From Phoronis australis (lineage: Eukaryota > Phoronida > Phoronidae): a stretch of 64,000 nucleotides of DNA. The notes below the pieces were generated by a model. The model was not told the origin of the DNA and did not search any database. It saw nothing but the letters and a program-made list of their open reading frames with translations. The stretch spans positions 138,860 to 202,859 of the forward strand of contig NMRA01000604.1 of NCBI GenBank assembly GCA_002633005.1, given 5' to 3'. Position numbers and translations under genes: made by a program. Positions 62,592-64,000 of this stretch are shown here, piece after piece. The stretch's first letter is position 1. The number at the start of each line of letters is the position of its first letter.

Positions 62592-64000
62592 GGGAGACCT
62601 GCGTCACATGCTCGCTGTGTTTTAATTTTTGTAACACGCCGCCGTTGGGGCTGCATGGAATGGCTTTAGTCAAAGTCGGCAGGCTGTGTTTATTGGAGAC
62701 CGTATGGAGCATTCCGGCGCTTGTGTGGAATATTAGAGCCCTCCGGATCAGGGGATTAACACAGCCGCACCAATGTGTCAATATCGTGGCATATATCAAA
62801 AAAGGGAAATGTTCTGATGCTGTCACGGTCGCGTGGCGCACATGAGCTGATCGAATGAACTGACTCAGTCCTCATGCAGTCAATCGTGAATTGGTCGGGG
62901 AACAAGATCCTTGCACTTCTGGATACTCATAATACTCTGGTTTAGATGAAGTAAAAAATATGGGTTGTTTTGGATATTAATTTACTAAGCGAGTCTCGTG
63001 CCACTTATTGCCTGGGGGTGCGGACTCAGTGGACAGGGCTTGATTGAATGCTTGACCGATGCTGTTTGTGCATCACTCAATAGATGTCGTCATGCACATA
63101 CTCCCATCATGCAGCATTAACAACTTCCGTGTACGTGCGGGAAATTAGGGCACACGTTTTCCAACAAAAAGTTTTTAAATGGAAATTTTGAGCCAGCTTT
63201 GTTTATGAAAGGGAATCCATGGATCACAGGGCACGAAAGCGTGTCAGGGAGGCAAAGAGGAGAGCGAGACCTGGTATTATATTTTATTTTTTTATCTGAA
63301 CATTACCTGTCAACAGTGTCAATGTGTTCTTGATTGGCATGCCAGGTAATAGCTCACTTGCGAGTTTCTCTTTAGTCACTGTGACGTCACCGGAAAAGGG
63401 GCAAAACCCGCCACATTGCTCTTGTTTTGCCCCGAGTCTTTGCTACACACGCTAAAACTTACTGGAGTTCTTATGGTGAATTTTACGCTTAAAATGTTAA
63501 AACAACTTAAGATGTGGTAGATGGATCGTGGAATAACTGTGAATGGACGAAGAAAATGTGAAGTTGTTATGTTGTGCGAAGCTGTGAACGGACTGAAATT
63601 GGAACTTAACTCGCTCTAGGCCTGAATGTTGCAGGCATATAGGGGCGATAGTGTATCCCCATAAAAAGATTCACTTCGAAATACAGCAAATAAAATCAAA
63701 TGAAACATGCATATGTGCACATGAAGTTATAATTAACACATACCCTGACTCTGGACACAATTAAGTCTACAAATAACTTAAGCATATCAATGAAAATCTC
63801 GCGGTTCTCTCGAGTTTCTCTCACTGGTCGCCATTTTGAGGAAGTTACGTGAAATCACGCCTGTTGACGAACAAAAAGTCCAAGGGACACAAATCTTACA
63901 AATTTCACTTGATATTTTCTCATGCTATTTTGCAAGTGTCACGCGCCAGGTCACGCTCCAGATCTCGCGCTTCGCTCAGTCTCGCGCTAGCCTTTGCCTC

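Larger units (their letters stand above)
57051..64000. other. Upstream flank of cic, no recognised gene
   Basis: It must contain the cic-L promoter and 5' non-coding exon(s), which I cannot place. It has E-box-type CACGTG at about 58504 and 60636. Also present are a 20-bp inverted repeat (60564-60673), an inverted copy of the G-rich element (62004-62108) and open frames at 62366-62845 (plus) and 62371-62591 (minus). The last 60 bp contain repeated 'ctcgcgct'. Confidence 0.5.

Noticed and set aside
62366-62845. 159-codon plus-strand open frame (MNLFLGTYGC..)
   Set aside because: No motif or splice signal recognised, it overlaps two minus-strand frames, and its length is possible by chance in this window.

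Overview
The window is animal nuclear DNA. Genes are split by many introns with canonical GT/AG borders and conserved phases, the DNA is AT-rich, and it is full of short foldback/MITE-like repeats. A few runs of N (17260, 27169, 30685-30690, 45436, 50414) show it is a draft assembly. The proteins look vertebrate-like in domain content and exon borders (hsd17b12, hsdl1, DRAM2, capicua long form) but are diverged. A marine invertebrate deuterostome (hemichordate, echinoderm or cephalochordate type) fits best. That placement is inferred from protein resemblance only.

Layout: (1) 380-3701, plus: the last five coding exons of an HSD17B12-like very-long-chain 3-oxoacyl-CoA reductase; its 5' part lies left of the window. 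(2) 6149-11314, minus: a complete seven-exon HSDL1-like short-chain dehydrogenase, convergent with the first and sharing some exon borders. (3) 12615-23904, plus: a complete DRAM2-like six-membrane-segment autophagy/lysosome protein. One of its exons is present twice because a ~2 kb intron block is duplicated around a single N. (4) 23905-31145: 3' UTR and intergenic DNA with foldbacks and tandem repeats, no gene seen. (5) 31146-57032, minus: capicua (cic), long isoform. I could join 22 coding exons in frame into 1,942 codons from an ATG to a TGA; it has the Cic-L N-terminal region, the ATXN1-binding-type peptide, the HMG box and the C-terminal C1 motif. The exons around the HMG box are duplicated, again abutting one N. 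(6) 57051-64000: upstream flank of cic with repeats and a few unexplained ORFs.

The genes do not form one pathway. The two SDR genes are ER/lipid-type enzymes, DRAM2 is a lysosomal membrane autophagy modulator, and Cic is a nuclear repressor downstream of receptor tyrosine kinase/ERK signalling. The main cautions are the two duplicated blocks, which look like unmerged haplotypes. Points of most biological interest are an HSDL1-like protein that keeps the catalytic Tyr lost in vertebrate HSDL1, alternative DRAM2 N-termini, a 51-nt in-frame acidic cic exon, and several families of perfect-to-imperfect palindromes. I found no clear new multi-gene system.
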